Source of the DNA: an uncultured Dermabacteraceae bacterium
GTDB taxonomy: Bacteria; Actinomycetota; Actinomycetes; Actinomycetales; Dermabacteraceae
Direction: 5' to 3'
Length of the DNA stretch: 64,000 bases
Assembly (NCBI GenBank): GCA_946223075.1
Contig: CAMILZ010000007.1
Coordinates: 1 to 64,000 of the forward strand
Numbering within the stretch: the first letter of the stretch is position 1; each line of letters opens with the position of its first letter. Of the stretch, positions 33,010-41,279 are shown in pieces. The position numbers and the translations under genes are program-made. Below the pieces are notes generated by a model. It saw only the letters and a list, made by a program, of their open reading frames with translations. It did not search any database and was not told the DNA's origin.

Positions 33010-34434
33010 GTTTCACGTGAAACTATCTTGCACGCCGTACTTCTCCGGAATAAGCACAAATAGGCATCCAGAAAAGGCTAACCACGCTTACCCGACATCG
33101 TATCGACATGGCGTCATATGCAATACGTGACCACGGTTGTTTCGAGTGAAACTCGCCGTAGATCGTTTTCGCTTATTGCGCGCAGCTGAAGCGCTAATTT
33201 ACTTAGATGCGCTTGGATGACATGGCCGTTGCATTTCTGAAGCACCGGCGCTCTCGTGAGCGTCGGATTTGATTCAATGTAAGCATGTTTCATGTGAAAC
33301 ATGCACAAAGGTACCGCCATACGAGGGTAGTCGGCATCGTGACTCTAAACGACTGATTGACGCAGTTTCACGTGAAACTATCGACGGTGACAGCTTCGCT
33401 TGTTGCAAAGTTCTAATGTCGAACATTTTTTTGCATTGTTTCACGTGAAACTCGCGTGGCTTCAGTTCGAGGATATAAGGTCATCACACAAGGTGCTTCT
33501 GAAACGGCGAACGTTGTCAAGTTTCACGTGAAACAGCGATGTCTTGCCAAGGGTTGCGAATCAGCCCTCTATCGCGCCTTGGAACAAGCCATGACGATAC
33601 GTCGGACTCTGAAACGCAAGAACTCGTTCACACATGTTTCACGTGAAACCAAGTAGATAACCAACCGTTGCTATTGAGAATTTGTGCGAGGCTCCATTGA
33701 GTTTGGGGTTCCAAGGAGAGTGTCGAGTACCGGAATAGTATGCTCAGGGTTTCACGCGAAACCGGGAGTTCTACCCTCCGGGCCCTCGAACTCTCTTTTG
33801 TGTCGATGTACGTTTCACGTGAAACAGCACTCGTGCACTTACTGTCGCAAATACCCCAAAGCACGTTTCACGGGAAACCTCTCTTTGCTGAGCATGCACG
33901 TCTTCCTAAGACGGTGAATACATGACCACGCAACTACATCAAGTAAAGGGGCGATGAGCCCGCGGGGAGCTCATTTAAGCATTGAGTATGTTCCACGTGA
34001 AACACGAGCACGTGGTCTTGATCCGTGTGGAGTAATCCGCTCCCTGATCGAGTCGTTACACGTGAAACACCAACGTGCGGCATGCCGCGGCGACAAGCTC
34101 TAGGTCGACGTTGCGAATGCCCTCGGACAAGTCAGGCGCGGTGGCATGGGCAGTACCAAATTCTGCCTCACTAATAGCAACCCCCTTTCGACGGCGTTCC
34201 ACGTGAAAAGTCGGATATTCGTCGCGGCTGCGGTGGGCCGAAGCATAAATGCAGCCGTTTCCAGCAAAATCAGATTCCTTCACGCTTGGGAGAACGGTGG
34301 CAATGCAAGGTCAGGTTCCACATGAAACTGCGGCCGTAGTAAGTGGGTCCAACCGGCAATAGGCGGGGCAAAAACAGGGAGGGCCAGGCGAATTCCGTGA
34401 TCCGTAGCTGCCCTCTTGACGGTCCACGTGAAAC
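33010..34434. promoter_or_regulatory. parS array (15 ParB-binding palindromes)
   Basis: Six perfect cores GTTTCACGTGAAAC start at 33010, 33365, 33438, 33521, 33636 and 33812. Five variants with one change: 33287 (CATG centre), 33749 (CGCG), 33865 (CGGG), 33990 (GTTCC), 34055 (GTTAC). More degenerate: 33139 (GTTTCGAGTGAAAC), 34196 (GTTCCACGTGAAAA), 34315 (GTTCCACATGAAAC), 34421 (GGTCCACGTGAAAC). All are 14 bp. They lie directly downstream of parB, about 9 kb from oriC, and match the universal parS consensus. Spacing is irregular (55-175 bp for most neighbours). Confidence 0.95.
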
Positions 34435-34539
34435 CCACAACTGTGCGAATCGCTGTGGAAAAACGACGGCGGGCATGAGGGTGGGTGGCCCGAGGGCGGC
34501 CGGGGTGCACGCTTTTGGCGCGGGTCAGCATAACAAAAG

Positions 34540-34579
34540 GCCTGGTAGCGGCGCTAGATTTGCGCCCCCTATTCCAGGC
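34540..34579. other. Imperfect hairpin beside parS array
   Basis: GCCTGG at 34540 pairs with CCAGGC ending at 34579; inner TAGCGGCGC and GCGCCCCCTA pair imperfectly around loop TAGATTT. No T run follows, so it is not a typical terminator. It immediately precedes the iteron triplet. Confidence 0.45.
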
Positions 34580-34596
34580 TGCAAACGGGGAGCGTC

Positions 34597-34629
34597 TGTG
34601 GAAAACTATGTGGATAACTATGTGGACAA
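34597..34629. repeat. Three 12-bp iterons with DnaA-box-like cores
   Basis: TGTGGAAAA (34597), TGTGGATAA (34609, a perfect DnaA box) and TGTGGACAA (34621) start exactly 12 bp apart, the first two followed by CTA. Another TGTGGAAAA lies at 34454-34462. They are 10 kb from oriC in the parS-adjacent non-coding region. Confidence 0.75.
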
Positions 34630-34703
34630 CAAGACACTACCACCAGGTAGGCTAACGCGGGGGCCCTAGCGAACGTCGGAGTTGCGCGAACCCCCCGCGA
34701 TGA

Positions 34704-34841
34704 GTGAACGCTGGTCGCTTCAGTCGGCAAGTATGGGCGACGGTAGTAGACGCCTGGCCAATCGGAGTCGAGCCAGAGTGCACTATCGGGTGGGTTGAGA
34801 CGAGGACTGCAAACCCGAAATTTGGTCCCGAGGCGACTTAA
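34704..34841 (+). CDS. Uncertain small ORF 1 of parB-trxB spacer
   Basis: 45 codons from a GTG with no clear ribosome-binding site. The middle reads WATVVDAWPIGVEPECTIGW, protein-like in composition. Not recognised; non-coding is the default alternative. Confidence 0.2.
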   Translation: MNAGRFSRQVWATVVDAWPIGVEPECTIGWVETRTANPKFGPEAT

Positions 34842-34964
34842 GTAACGATCGAGCGACGATCTTCGGACGGAGAGGGCGAAATCTTGGCTGCGTACAGAAA
34901 GGTCCGCCCAGAAACCGTTGATGCCAAGTTCAATTCGAGTAAGACCAGCTGAGAGGTCAACTCA

Positions 34965-35054
34965 ATGATGACTAATGGAAAGTTTGGCTGGAAGGTGCCC
35001 ACCGTAGAAGTTTCGGCCGCATGCGCGTGTGGGTTGGTCAGCACTCGACAGTAG
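34965..35054 (+). CDS. Candidate 29-residue peptide
   Basis: ATG at 34965 preceded by GAGAGG eight bases upstream. The peptide contains FGWKVPTVEVSAACACGLVS. The W-x-x-P start and the Cys-Ala-Cys tail recall precursor peptides in a general way (PqqA also starts W-x-x-P), but the Glu/Tyr pair of PqqA is absent and no radical SAM or other modifying enzyme is nearby. A chance ORF cannot be excluded. Confidence 0.28.
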   Translation: MMTNGKFGWKVPTVEVSAACACGLVSTRQ

Positions 35055-35103
35055 TAGCGATCGAACGCCGGACTCCCACCAACGTTTTTGACGAGGTGTG
35101 TTC

Positions 35104-35247
35104 ATGGGATCACCCGAAATCGAGTGCGCGGAGAAGGGGTGGATTGCCGCCGGTGGTAGCTTCGCGGCACCTTGGGGAAATCTGTACCCAACATTTGTGG
35201 CGGAACGGGACCGAATACCACCGCAAACGTTGGGTTTAGAATCCTAG
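35104..35247 (+). CDS. Uncertain small ORF 3 of parB-trxB spacer
   Basis: 47 codons with GAGG seven bases before the ATG. Contains KGWIAAGGSFAAPWGNLYPT. Its stop overlaps the 3' end of the opposite-strand thioredoxin-like gene by four bases. Not recognised. Confidence 0.25.
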   Translation: MGSPEIECAEKGWIAAGGSFAAPWGNLYPTFVAERDRIPPQTLGLES

Positions 35248-35633
35248 CCCGGCAAAAGGGAATCGTCGGTGCTGGCGGGGGGTTCTCCGTCGCGGCGTTC
35301 CCCGTTTCGCAGTTCGTCGACGGCTTCGCGCACGGCGAATTTGGGGTGGGCGCCCTCGAGCACCCGCTCGTCGACCGTGCACGAGTTCCGTACGGCGCGA
35401 ATGCGCCAGGTGGGAAGCACCCTCGGTGAAAAGTCCTCGGGCGAGGCCTCGGCCGCGTCGCTCACGGAAACGTCGTGCACACGCACCGCAACATCGGAAG
35501 GGAGTACGCCCTCAAGTTCGCGCGCCGTGAGCGGCGCCGGAAGTGAAGGCGCCGCCCACGAGGCCCAGTACAGATGGATTTCGAAAGTGACGGCGCCTTC
35601 GGGCGAGGTGCCGTCGGAACCCTCTTCGCTCAC
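35244..35633 (-). CDS. Thioredoxin-fold protein lacking the CXXC site
   Basis: 129 residues directly after trxB, overlapping its end by four bases, where actinobacteria normally encode thioredoxin. The segment HLYWASWAAPSLPAPLTARE aligns with the thioredoxin active-site region (xxFWAxWCGPCxxxxP), but the WCGPC is replaced by WAAPS. The following beta strand (VAVRVHDVSVSD) and VLPTWRI, matching the cis-Pro loop IPT, support the fold. Without both cysteines it cannot do dithiol exchange. It may be a degenerate trxA or a redox-inactive partner. The assignment is by motif inspection only. Confidence 0.55.
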   Translation of the reverse strand: MSEEGSDGTSPEGAVTFEIHLYWASWAAPSLPAPLTARELEGVLPSDVAVRVHDVSVSDAAEASPEDFSPRVLPTWRIRAVRNSCTVDERVLEGAHPKFAVREAVDELRNGERRDGEPPASTDDSLLPG

Positions 35634-36679
35634 TCGAGAGTGGCGAGGTACTTCTCAGCGTCGAGCGCGGCGGAGCAACCGGAACCCGCGGCGGTGATGG
35701 CCTGACGATAGCGGTGGTCCACAACGTCACCGCAGGCGAACACGCCCTCGAGGGAGGTGTGGGTCGTGCGGCCCTCGCAAATGATGTAGCCCTCGTCATC
35801 GATGTCGATCTGGCCCTTGAACAGGTCCGAGCGGGGAAGGTGCCCGATCGCCTCGAAGAGGCCGTCGGCGGGAACGGTTTCACGTTCGCCGGTCACGGTG
35901 TCCTCGAGCACGAGGTGCGCGAGCTCATTCTCGCCTTCAATGCCCACGACCTGGGTGTTCCAGCGGATCTCGAGCTTCGGGTCGTCCTCGGCGCGCTTCG
36001 CCATGATCTTCGAGGCACGCAGCGCATCGCGGCGGTGAAGCAGAGTGACGGTCTTGCCGAAGCGCGTGAGGAATGTGGCCTCCTCAACGGCCGAATCGCC
36101 GCCACCCACGACGAAGATGTCCTTGTCTTTGAAGAAGAAGCCATCGCAGGTGGCGCACCAGCTCACGCCCTTGCCGGAGAGGCGCTCTTCGCCGTCAACA
36201 CCGAGCTTGCGGTACGCGGAACCGGTCGCGAGAATAACGGCCTTCGCGCGGAACACGTCGCCGCCTTCGGTGCGGATCGTTTTCACATCGCCCTTGAGTT
36301 CCACCTCGGTTGCGTCTTCGAAGAGGATCTCGGCGCCGAAGCGTTCGGCCTGCTCCTGCATGTTCCCCATGAGGTCCGGGCCCATGACGCCCTCGGGGAA
36401 GCCCGGGAAGTTTTCGACCTCGGTCGTCGTCATGAGGGCGCCGCCAGCGTCGAGCGAACCGGCAACGACCACGGGCTTGAGGCCCGCGCGCGCCGCATAC
36501 ACGGCGGCGGTGTAACCCGCGGGACCGGAGCCAACGATCACGATCTCGCGCACGGGTGCATCGGAGGCGTCGGTCGGCGCCGCGGTCTCGGCAGTGTCGG
36601 TCTGCGAACCCGAAAGGCTAATGCCGAAACCGCCACCGAGGGTGTTGAGAATCGGGGTCTGAGGCTCAGAGGAGGTCAT
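35630..36679 (-). CDS. trxB: Thioredoxin-disulfide reductase
   Basis: 349 residues. FAD-binding IVIVGSGPAGYTAAVYAARA at about 46, redox-active CATC in GVSWCATCDGFFF, NADPH-binding FVVGGGDSAVEEATFL, and C-terminal VFACGDVVDHRYRQA. The first 43 residues are an extra Ser/Thr-rich extension not needed for the fold. Reduces thioredoxin with NADPH. Overlaps the thioredoxin-like gene downstream. Confidence 0.96.
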   Translation of the reverse strand: MTSSEPQTPILNTLGGGFGISLSGSQTDTAETAAPTDASDAPVREIVIVGSGPAGYTAAVYAARAGLKPVVVAGSLDAGGALMTTTEVENFPGFPEGVMGPDLMGNMQEQAERFGAEILFEDATEVELKGDVKTIRTEGGDVFRAKAVILATGSAYRKLGVDGEERLSGKGVSWCATCDGFFFKDKDIFVVGGGDSAVEEATFLTRFGKTVTLLHRRDALRASKIMAKRAEDDPKLEIRWNTQVVGIEGENELAHLVLEDTVTGERETVPADGLFEAIGHLPRSDLFKGQIDIDDEGYIICEGRTTHTSLEGVFACGDVVDHRYRQAITAAGSGCSAALDAEKYLATLE

Positions 36680-36752
36680 GATGTCCTTTCACAGCGAATG
36701 CTCGCCAACAGTCAAACAGCACAAGGGTAGGGGTGGAGGCTGAGATCAACGG

Positions 36753-37301
36753 TCAGCTCTTCGGATCGACGCTTACCTGTGCGGAAAACAGGGGCGCGGA
36801 GGAACCGTCGGCATCCCTACCGCACGTGGAACGCACGATCCTGGCAGAAACTTCCCCACCTTCGCGACGCACTTGAGTGAGGTTGTGCTCATCGAGGATG
36901 AGAAGCCACGCGTTTTCGTCGCCGGCCCACGACACCTGCTCGAGCATAAGCACGGATTGGTTGGTGGAGAGGGACTTGAGGCACTGCGTGACGTCGAACG
37001 TCGCGGGCGTCTGCAAACTTCCCGTGTCGAGGAGGTTTTGGACCTCGGCTCCGATGGTGTACTCGGTGAGCACGGGAAGGCCGGCGTTGTCCGTGCCGGG
37101 CGCCGTGTCGGAGTCGTTGAGGTTTTGCGACGCTGGAGCGTCCATTTCGACGCTCAGGTTGAGCGCCCACGAGAGCATGATGCCGAGGAGAATCGTCGCG
37201 ATGAGGAAGCCGGCGAACACCCCCGGCGGGAAGCCCGTCCAGCTCCTCATTTCGCCGCGCGCACGCCCAGCGTGGCGCGACATACGACGAATGGGGGTCA
37301 T
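36753..37301 (-). CDS. Membrane-anchored hypothetical protein
   Basis: 182 residues from ATG 37301, which overlaps the MurJ stop (ATGA), so it is translationally coupled to murJ. A basic N-terminus, one transmembrane helix (about 24-46, GVFAGFLIATILLGIMLSWA), then an extracytoplasmic domain of about 135 residues with two cysteines (QCLKSL and STCGRD) that could form a disulfide. No family recognised. Operon position suggests a link to envelope biogenesis, which is inference. Confidence 0.75.
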   Translation of the reverse strand: MTPIRRMSRHAGRARGEMRSWTGFPPGVFAGFLIATILLGIMLSWALNLSVEMDAPASQNLNDSDTAPGTDNAGLPVLTEYTIGAEVQNLLDTGSLQTPATFDVTQCLKSLSTNQSVLMLEQVSWAGDENAWLLILDEHNLTQVRREGGEVSARIVRSTCGRDADGSSAPLFSAQVSVDPKS

Positions 37302-40300
37302 TCCTGATTGACCTTTACTTCGGCGATTTCGAGTCGGAAACCGCCGTCGACTGCGCCGAGGTTCGGGGCCCACAGCACGAGCGAGCGCGCATCGACGGGC
37401 TTCTCGGGCGTGAGCGTGAGGTCCTCGTCGGGGGTGATCTCTCCCGCGGCGATGACATCGCCGAGTTGGCCGTCCTCGGTCATCGTGCGCAGCTCGAGCG
37501 TGCCGCCCTGCTGCGAGCCGGGGGTGACGCGAACGTTTTTGACTTCGCCGTCGCCGAGATCGAGTTTCACGCCCATGCCTTCGCGGAGCCGGCCGTACTC
37601 GGCGCTCGCGTAGCGCTGGGTCTTCCACACGGTGCCTGGGTCACCGTCGGACATGCGCCCCGCGTCCTCGGGCTTATCGGCCTTCGACTGGTCGGGCGGG
37701 TACACGACGCTCACCTGAGTGAGGGGCGCGAGGGGCTTTTGCTCCTCGGTGGGCTCTTCGCTCGGTTCTTCTTTGGGGGCTTCGGCTTTTTCGGTGGCTT
37801 TTTCTTCCGACGCTTGCGTGGTCGGGCTCGTTGCCACGTCTCGATTGTGGCGGCCCACCGACGTCACCGACGTGATCGCCCACACGAGGCCGAGAATCAC
37901 GGCGAGAAGGGCGGCGACGAGGATGATGCGTGCCGTCGTCGAGCGGGATACGGACCCGCCGGAGGCGGAGCTGCTGCCCGACGGTTCGGAGGCGAGCGCG
38001 ATGTCCATGACGTCACGGAACGCCGAGGAGTGTTGCGAGTTTTGAGGTGCCGAGGCGTTCGGGTCGAGAGCGCTCGCGTCGCGGCCCTGCACGGGGATGA
38101 CGACGCCTGCTGCTGGGGCAGCCTCGCGAACGCGGGGCGCCGAGTGCTGGACGGCCGAGGGCGGTGCGACAGCGGGGCGGCCGGGAGCCGCGTGAGCGCC
38201 GTCGTTCGTGTTCGGCGTGCGCGGGGATTCGGCGAGGGATTCCTCGCGGCCCGCGACGGGGATGGGTGCGGGAGCGGGAGGTACCGGAGGAGCGATAGGT
38301 GCCGTGGGTTCATCTGCCGACGCGGCAGCGTGGTGGGCGTTAGCGTCGATGTGACCCGGGAACGTGCTTGCCGCAGACGGCGCCTTGGGCGCATCGATGA
38401 CCTCGGACCACGGTTTGTCGCTTTCCTTAGCGGGCTGTGCGCTCGTGTGGGCCTCTCCCGTGAGGGGAGCTTCGGGTTCTTCTTCCTGGGTTTCGTGAGC
38501 TTCGTGTTCCGGAGTTTCGTGAGCTTCGCGCGTCTCGGGCGCCTCACCGGATTCGGGAGTCTTCTCTGCCGGGCTCGGGGATTCGTCACGTTCCGCGAGA
38601 GGAACCGGCGCACCGGCGTGCTGCTCGGGATCGTACGCCTCGAGAGTCACGGGAAGCGATTGCCACGGCGAGAGTTCCCCGCGCACGTCCTCGATCGACA
38701 TCGGGCGAGGACCATCAGCGGGGGCATTCGGCGTGAGCGGTGTGAGAAGGGCAGCGGTGAGCGCCCCCAGATCGGAAGGAACCGTACGCGGAGAGGTGGT
38801 CGACGGGTCGAAAGAGGCATCGGAACCAAAGAACTCCGGACCCCTGCCCGCGAGCCCCACGTAGAGAATCCGGCCAACCGCGCGCACATCCGGGCTGAGC
38901 GTGAAGGGCTCCGTGAGATGCAAAAGGCCCTCGTCGCCCGCGTCCTCGATCCCCGCGCCGAGGATCGTGACCTGGTCGTGCTCGAGGTCCACGAATACGC
39001 GGTCCTCGTCGAGATGATGGTGGCGGATGCCCTTGCTGCGGGCTTCCTGGAGGCTTGTGGCGACGCGACCCGCGATCGTGCGGGCCGTCTCCGCGCGAAG
39101 CGCGCCCTCGCCAGTGAGGTCGGCGAGCGTGGGCAGCTCCGGGTCGGTGTAGACAACCGCGGTCGCTTTTGTTTCGCCGTCGTGAGATTCGAGCACGTCG
39201 CGAACGGCCTCGAGACCCGGAACGCTCACGAGCGACACACGACGCGCAGCATCGAGAACATCAGCGGCAAACTCGCCGCGCACAACGAACACGAGAATCG
39301 GCTCGCCGTTCCCGTTCACGCCGCGGTGCCACGACGCCCCCTCGGTTGCGGACGAAGGCACGCGGCCAGAGCCCTCGCGGGCCGACCCATCGAGGGCAGG
39401 GCTCAGTGAGAGAGAGGAAAAAAGTTCCTCAAGGCTGCGGATTTCAGTCACTGTTATCCTTTGGTTCGCTCGAGTAGTTCGATCCGATGTTTGACCATCG
39501 TAGCGGGGTGCTTTCGCCTCGCTCGAGGTTTCCTTCATGGCTTTCGGCGCCTTTTGCGCGGGCTTTCCGCCGCCGCGTTTGCGCATGACGCGCGAGCTGA
39601 TCATGGCAGCGGCATCGCGAATCTCCGAGACGCGAAGCATCCACGCCACGAGCGCGAACACTCCGGTCATCACCGCCGCGACAATCACCCCCACGACGAT
39701 CGCGATGAGGCGCCCCCGCCACGTGAAATCGCCAAACAGTGCGAGGAGGCCCCAGCCGGCCGCCGCCGAGAGAGCCCCGGCAACGAGGAGGCGCGCGATG
39801 GTCGAGATCGTTCCCGCGGCGCTGATGTGACTCATGTCGACGCCCTTGCGCGCGAGGTTGCGGCGCATGTGCCACACGCCCTCGAGCCAGCCGATCAACA
39901 TGCCGATGGAGCTTGCGAGCGCACCGGCCGCCGCGGCGTAGCGAGGGTCGACCCACAGGAGGATCACGGGAATCGCGAGAAGCGCGATCACTGTCGGCGG
40001 AACGCGCATCATGAAGGCGGTGCGCGTGTCCTCGTAGGCGTAGAAGTAGCGCGTGACGAGGTATGTCGCGGCGAAGGGGGGTAGCCCGAGCGTGTAGCCG
40101 ATAAGTACGAGACCGTTCGCGCCCGCGCCCACGGGTGACGTGCCGCCCACGACGACCCACATGATCGGCGCCGCGAGCACGACGAGCACGGCCGTCGCAA
40201 GAATCATGGGAACGAACAGAATTCTGTTCATCGAAGAGTAGGTGCGGTACGCCCCGAGGTGGTCGCCCTCGGTGACGCGCTTCGACATGCGAGGGAAGAT

Positions 40301-41263
40301 ACTCGTCACGAGGGACACGGCGATGATGCCCTGCGGAAGCATGAACACCGTGTACGACCAGTCGAGCGCCGCGAGAGCGGGGAAAAGCTCACGGCTCGCA
40401 CCGGCTCCGCTCGCTTGCGCTTGCTCCACCGCCGAGACGGCGCCGCCCGTTGACCAGCGCCGCGCAAACACGGCGACCTGGCCCACGACCATCATCGCGA
40501 ATGTCCACAGGCCCATCGTGCCGAGCTTGCGAAGGCCAAGGCCGCGAAAGCCCCACTTGAGCCGGATCTTGAGGCCGATCTTTCGCGTCCACGCCCACAC
40601 GAGAAGTGCCTGGGCAGCGCTGCCGCCCACTTGGGAAAAAGCGAGAACGATCAGCATGCCCCACGTCCACTGCGTGCCGTCGGGCTGCGCGCCCCAGAGC
40701 ACGAGGAACAGGATCGAACCCGCGATATTCACGAGGTTGTTGAGCGCGGGAGCCCACGTAAACGGGCCGAAGCTTTCGTGCGCGTTGAGGATCTGCCCGA
40801 ACATGATGTAGATACACGAGAAGATCATCTGCGGCATCATGAAGTAGCCGAGAACGGTTGCGGCCTGGAGCGTTCCCGGGTCAAGCTTTGAGTTCGCCAC
40901 GATCGTGAGGAACGGGACGGCGAGTGTGCACAGCGTCGTGACTCCCACCGCGATGACGAAGAACAGCGTGAAGAGCCGCGAGCAGAAATCCTCGCCTCGA
41001 TCCGGGAGCTTTGCCGCGCGCACGACCGCCGGCACAAGGATGGCATTGAGCGTTCCGCCGCCGATGAGGATCCACAGGGAATTCGGCAGAATCTGGGCAG
41101 CCGAGTACGCATTCGCCGCGATCGAAGCCGACCCGCCGAGCACCATGCCGAGCAAGAACGTGCGCACAAAGCCCAAAAGGCGCGTGGAGGTTGACGCGAC
41201 CGCCATGACTGCGCTCGCCCGCATGGCCTTGCCGCGCGCAGAGGAACTGCTCGTTTGGTTCAT
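37298..41263 (-). CDS. murJ: MurJ lipid II flippase fused to pseudokinase and discoidin-like domain
   Basis: About 1321 residues from ATG 41263 (MNQTSSSSARGKAMRAS); a TTG at 41323 would add 20 residues. The first 540 form the 14-helix MurJ/MviN flippase (STSTRLLGFVRTFLLGMVLG at the N-terminus). Residues about 600-870 form a degenerate kinase-like domain with SLVSVPGLEAVRDVLESHDG and HHHLDEDRVFVD, lacking a usable catalytic loop. A long Pro/Glu linker follows, then a transmembrane helix near 1115-1137 and an extracytoplasmic beta-sandwich (DGDPGTVWKTQRYASAEYG) like F5/8-type discoidin modules. Mycobacterial MurJ has a comparable pseudokinase and outer domain that control peptidoglycan synthesis through FHA partners. 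Second gene after DUF6049. Confidence 0.9.
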   Translation of the reverse strand: MNQTSSSSARGKAMRASAVMAVASTSTRLLGFVRTFLLGMVLGGSASIAANAYSAAQILPNSLWILIGGGTLNAILVPAVVRAAKLPDRGEDFCSRLFTLFFVIAVGVTTLCTLAVPFLTIVANSKLDPGTLQAATVLGYFMMPQMIFSCIYIMFGQILNAHESFGPFTWAPALNNLVNIAGSILFLVLWGAQPDGTQWTWGMLIVLAFSQVGGSAAQALLVWAWTRKIGLKIRLKWGFRGLGLRKLGTMGLWTFAMMVVGQVAVFARRWSTGGAVSAVEQAQASGAGASRELFPALAALDWSYTVFMLPQGIIAVSLVTSIFPRMSKRVTEGDHLGAYRTYSSMNRILFVPMILATAVLVVLAAPIMWVVVGGTSPVGAGANGLVLIGYTLGLPPFAATYLVTRYFYAYEDTRTAFMMRVPPTVIALLAIPVILLWVDPRYAAAAGALASSIGMLIGWLEGVWHMRRNLARKGVDMSHISAAGTISTIARLLVAGALSAAAGWGLLALFGDFTWRGRLIAIVVGVIVAAVMTGVFALVAWMLRVSEIRDAAAMISSRVMRKRGGGKPAQKAPKAMKETSSEAKAPRYDGQTSDRTTRANQRITVTEIRSLEELFSSLSLSPALDGSAREGSGRVPSSATEGASWHRGVNGNGEPILVFVVRGEFAADVLDAARRVSLVSVPGLEAVRDVLESHDGETKATAVVYTDPELPTLADLTGEGALRAETARTIAGRVATSLQEARSKGIRHHHLDEDRVFVDLEHDQVTILGAGIEDAGDEGLLHLTEPFTLSPDVRAVGRILYVGLAGRGPEFFGSDASFDPSTTSPRTVPSDLGALTAALLTPLTPNAPADGPRPMSIEDVRGELSPWQSLPVTLEAYDPEQHAGAPVPLAERDESPSPAEKTPESGEAPETREAHETPEHEAHETQEEEPEAPLTGEAHTSAQPAKESDKPWSEVIDAPKAPSAASTFPGHIDANAHHAAASADEPTAPIAPPVPPAPAPIPVAGREESLAESPRTPNTNDGAHAAPGRPAVAPPSAVQHSAPRVREAAPAAGVVIPVQGRDASALDPNASAPQNSQHSSAFRDVMDIALASEPSGSSSASGGSVSRSTTARIILVAALLAVILGLVWAITSVTSVGRHNRDVATSPTTQASEEKATEKAEAPKEEPSEEPTEEQKPLAPLTQVSVVYPPDQSKADKPEDAGRMSDGDPGTVWKTQRYASAEYGRLREGMGVKLDLGDGEVKNVRVTPGSQQGGTLELRTMTEDGQLGDVIAAGEITPDEDLTLTPEKPVDARSLVLWAPNLGAVDGGFRLEIAEVKVNQE

Positions 41264-41279
41264 GATTGAGGAGGTGTCC

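Larger units (their letters stand above)
32331..34703. other. Gene-free centromere-like region
   Basis: About 2.4 kb with no convincing coding sequence on either strand; open frames are short and interrupted by palindromes. 32331-33000 shows nothing I recognise apart from one half parS (GTTTCACG at 32965). 33010-34434 is the parS field. 34440-34640 holds DnaA-box-like words and a hairpin. Base composition is clearly lower in GC than in flanking genes, especially around 33000-34000. Confidence 0.75.

Noticed and set aside
33010..34434. CRISPR array
   Set aside because: The repeats are 14-bp palindromes at irregular spacing identical to parS, not 25-40-bp CRISPR repeats, and there are no cas genes.
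33026..34669. Short ORFs inside the parS field
   Set aside because: Their codons are made from parS palindromes and intervening AT-rich DNA; no ribosome-binding sites or protein-like composition.
34965..35054. PqqA precursor peptide
   Set aside because: W-x-x-P is present but the Glu and Tyr that PqqE links are not, and no pqq genes are nearby.
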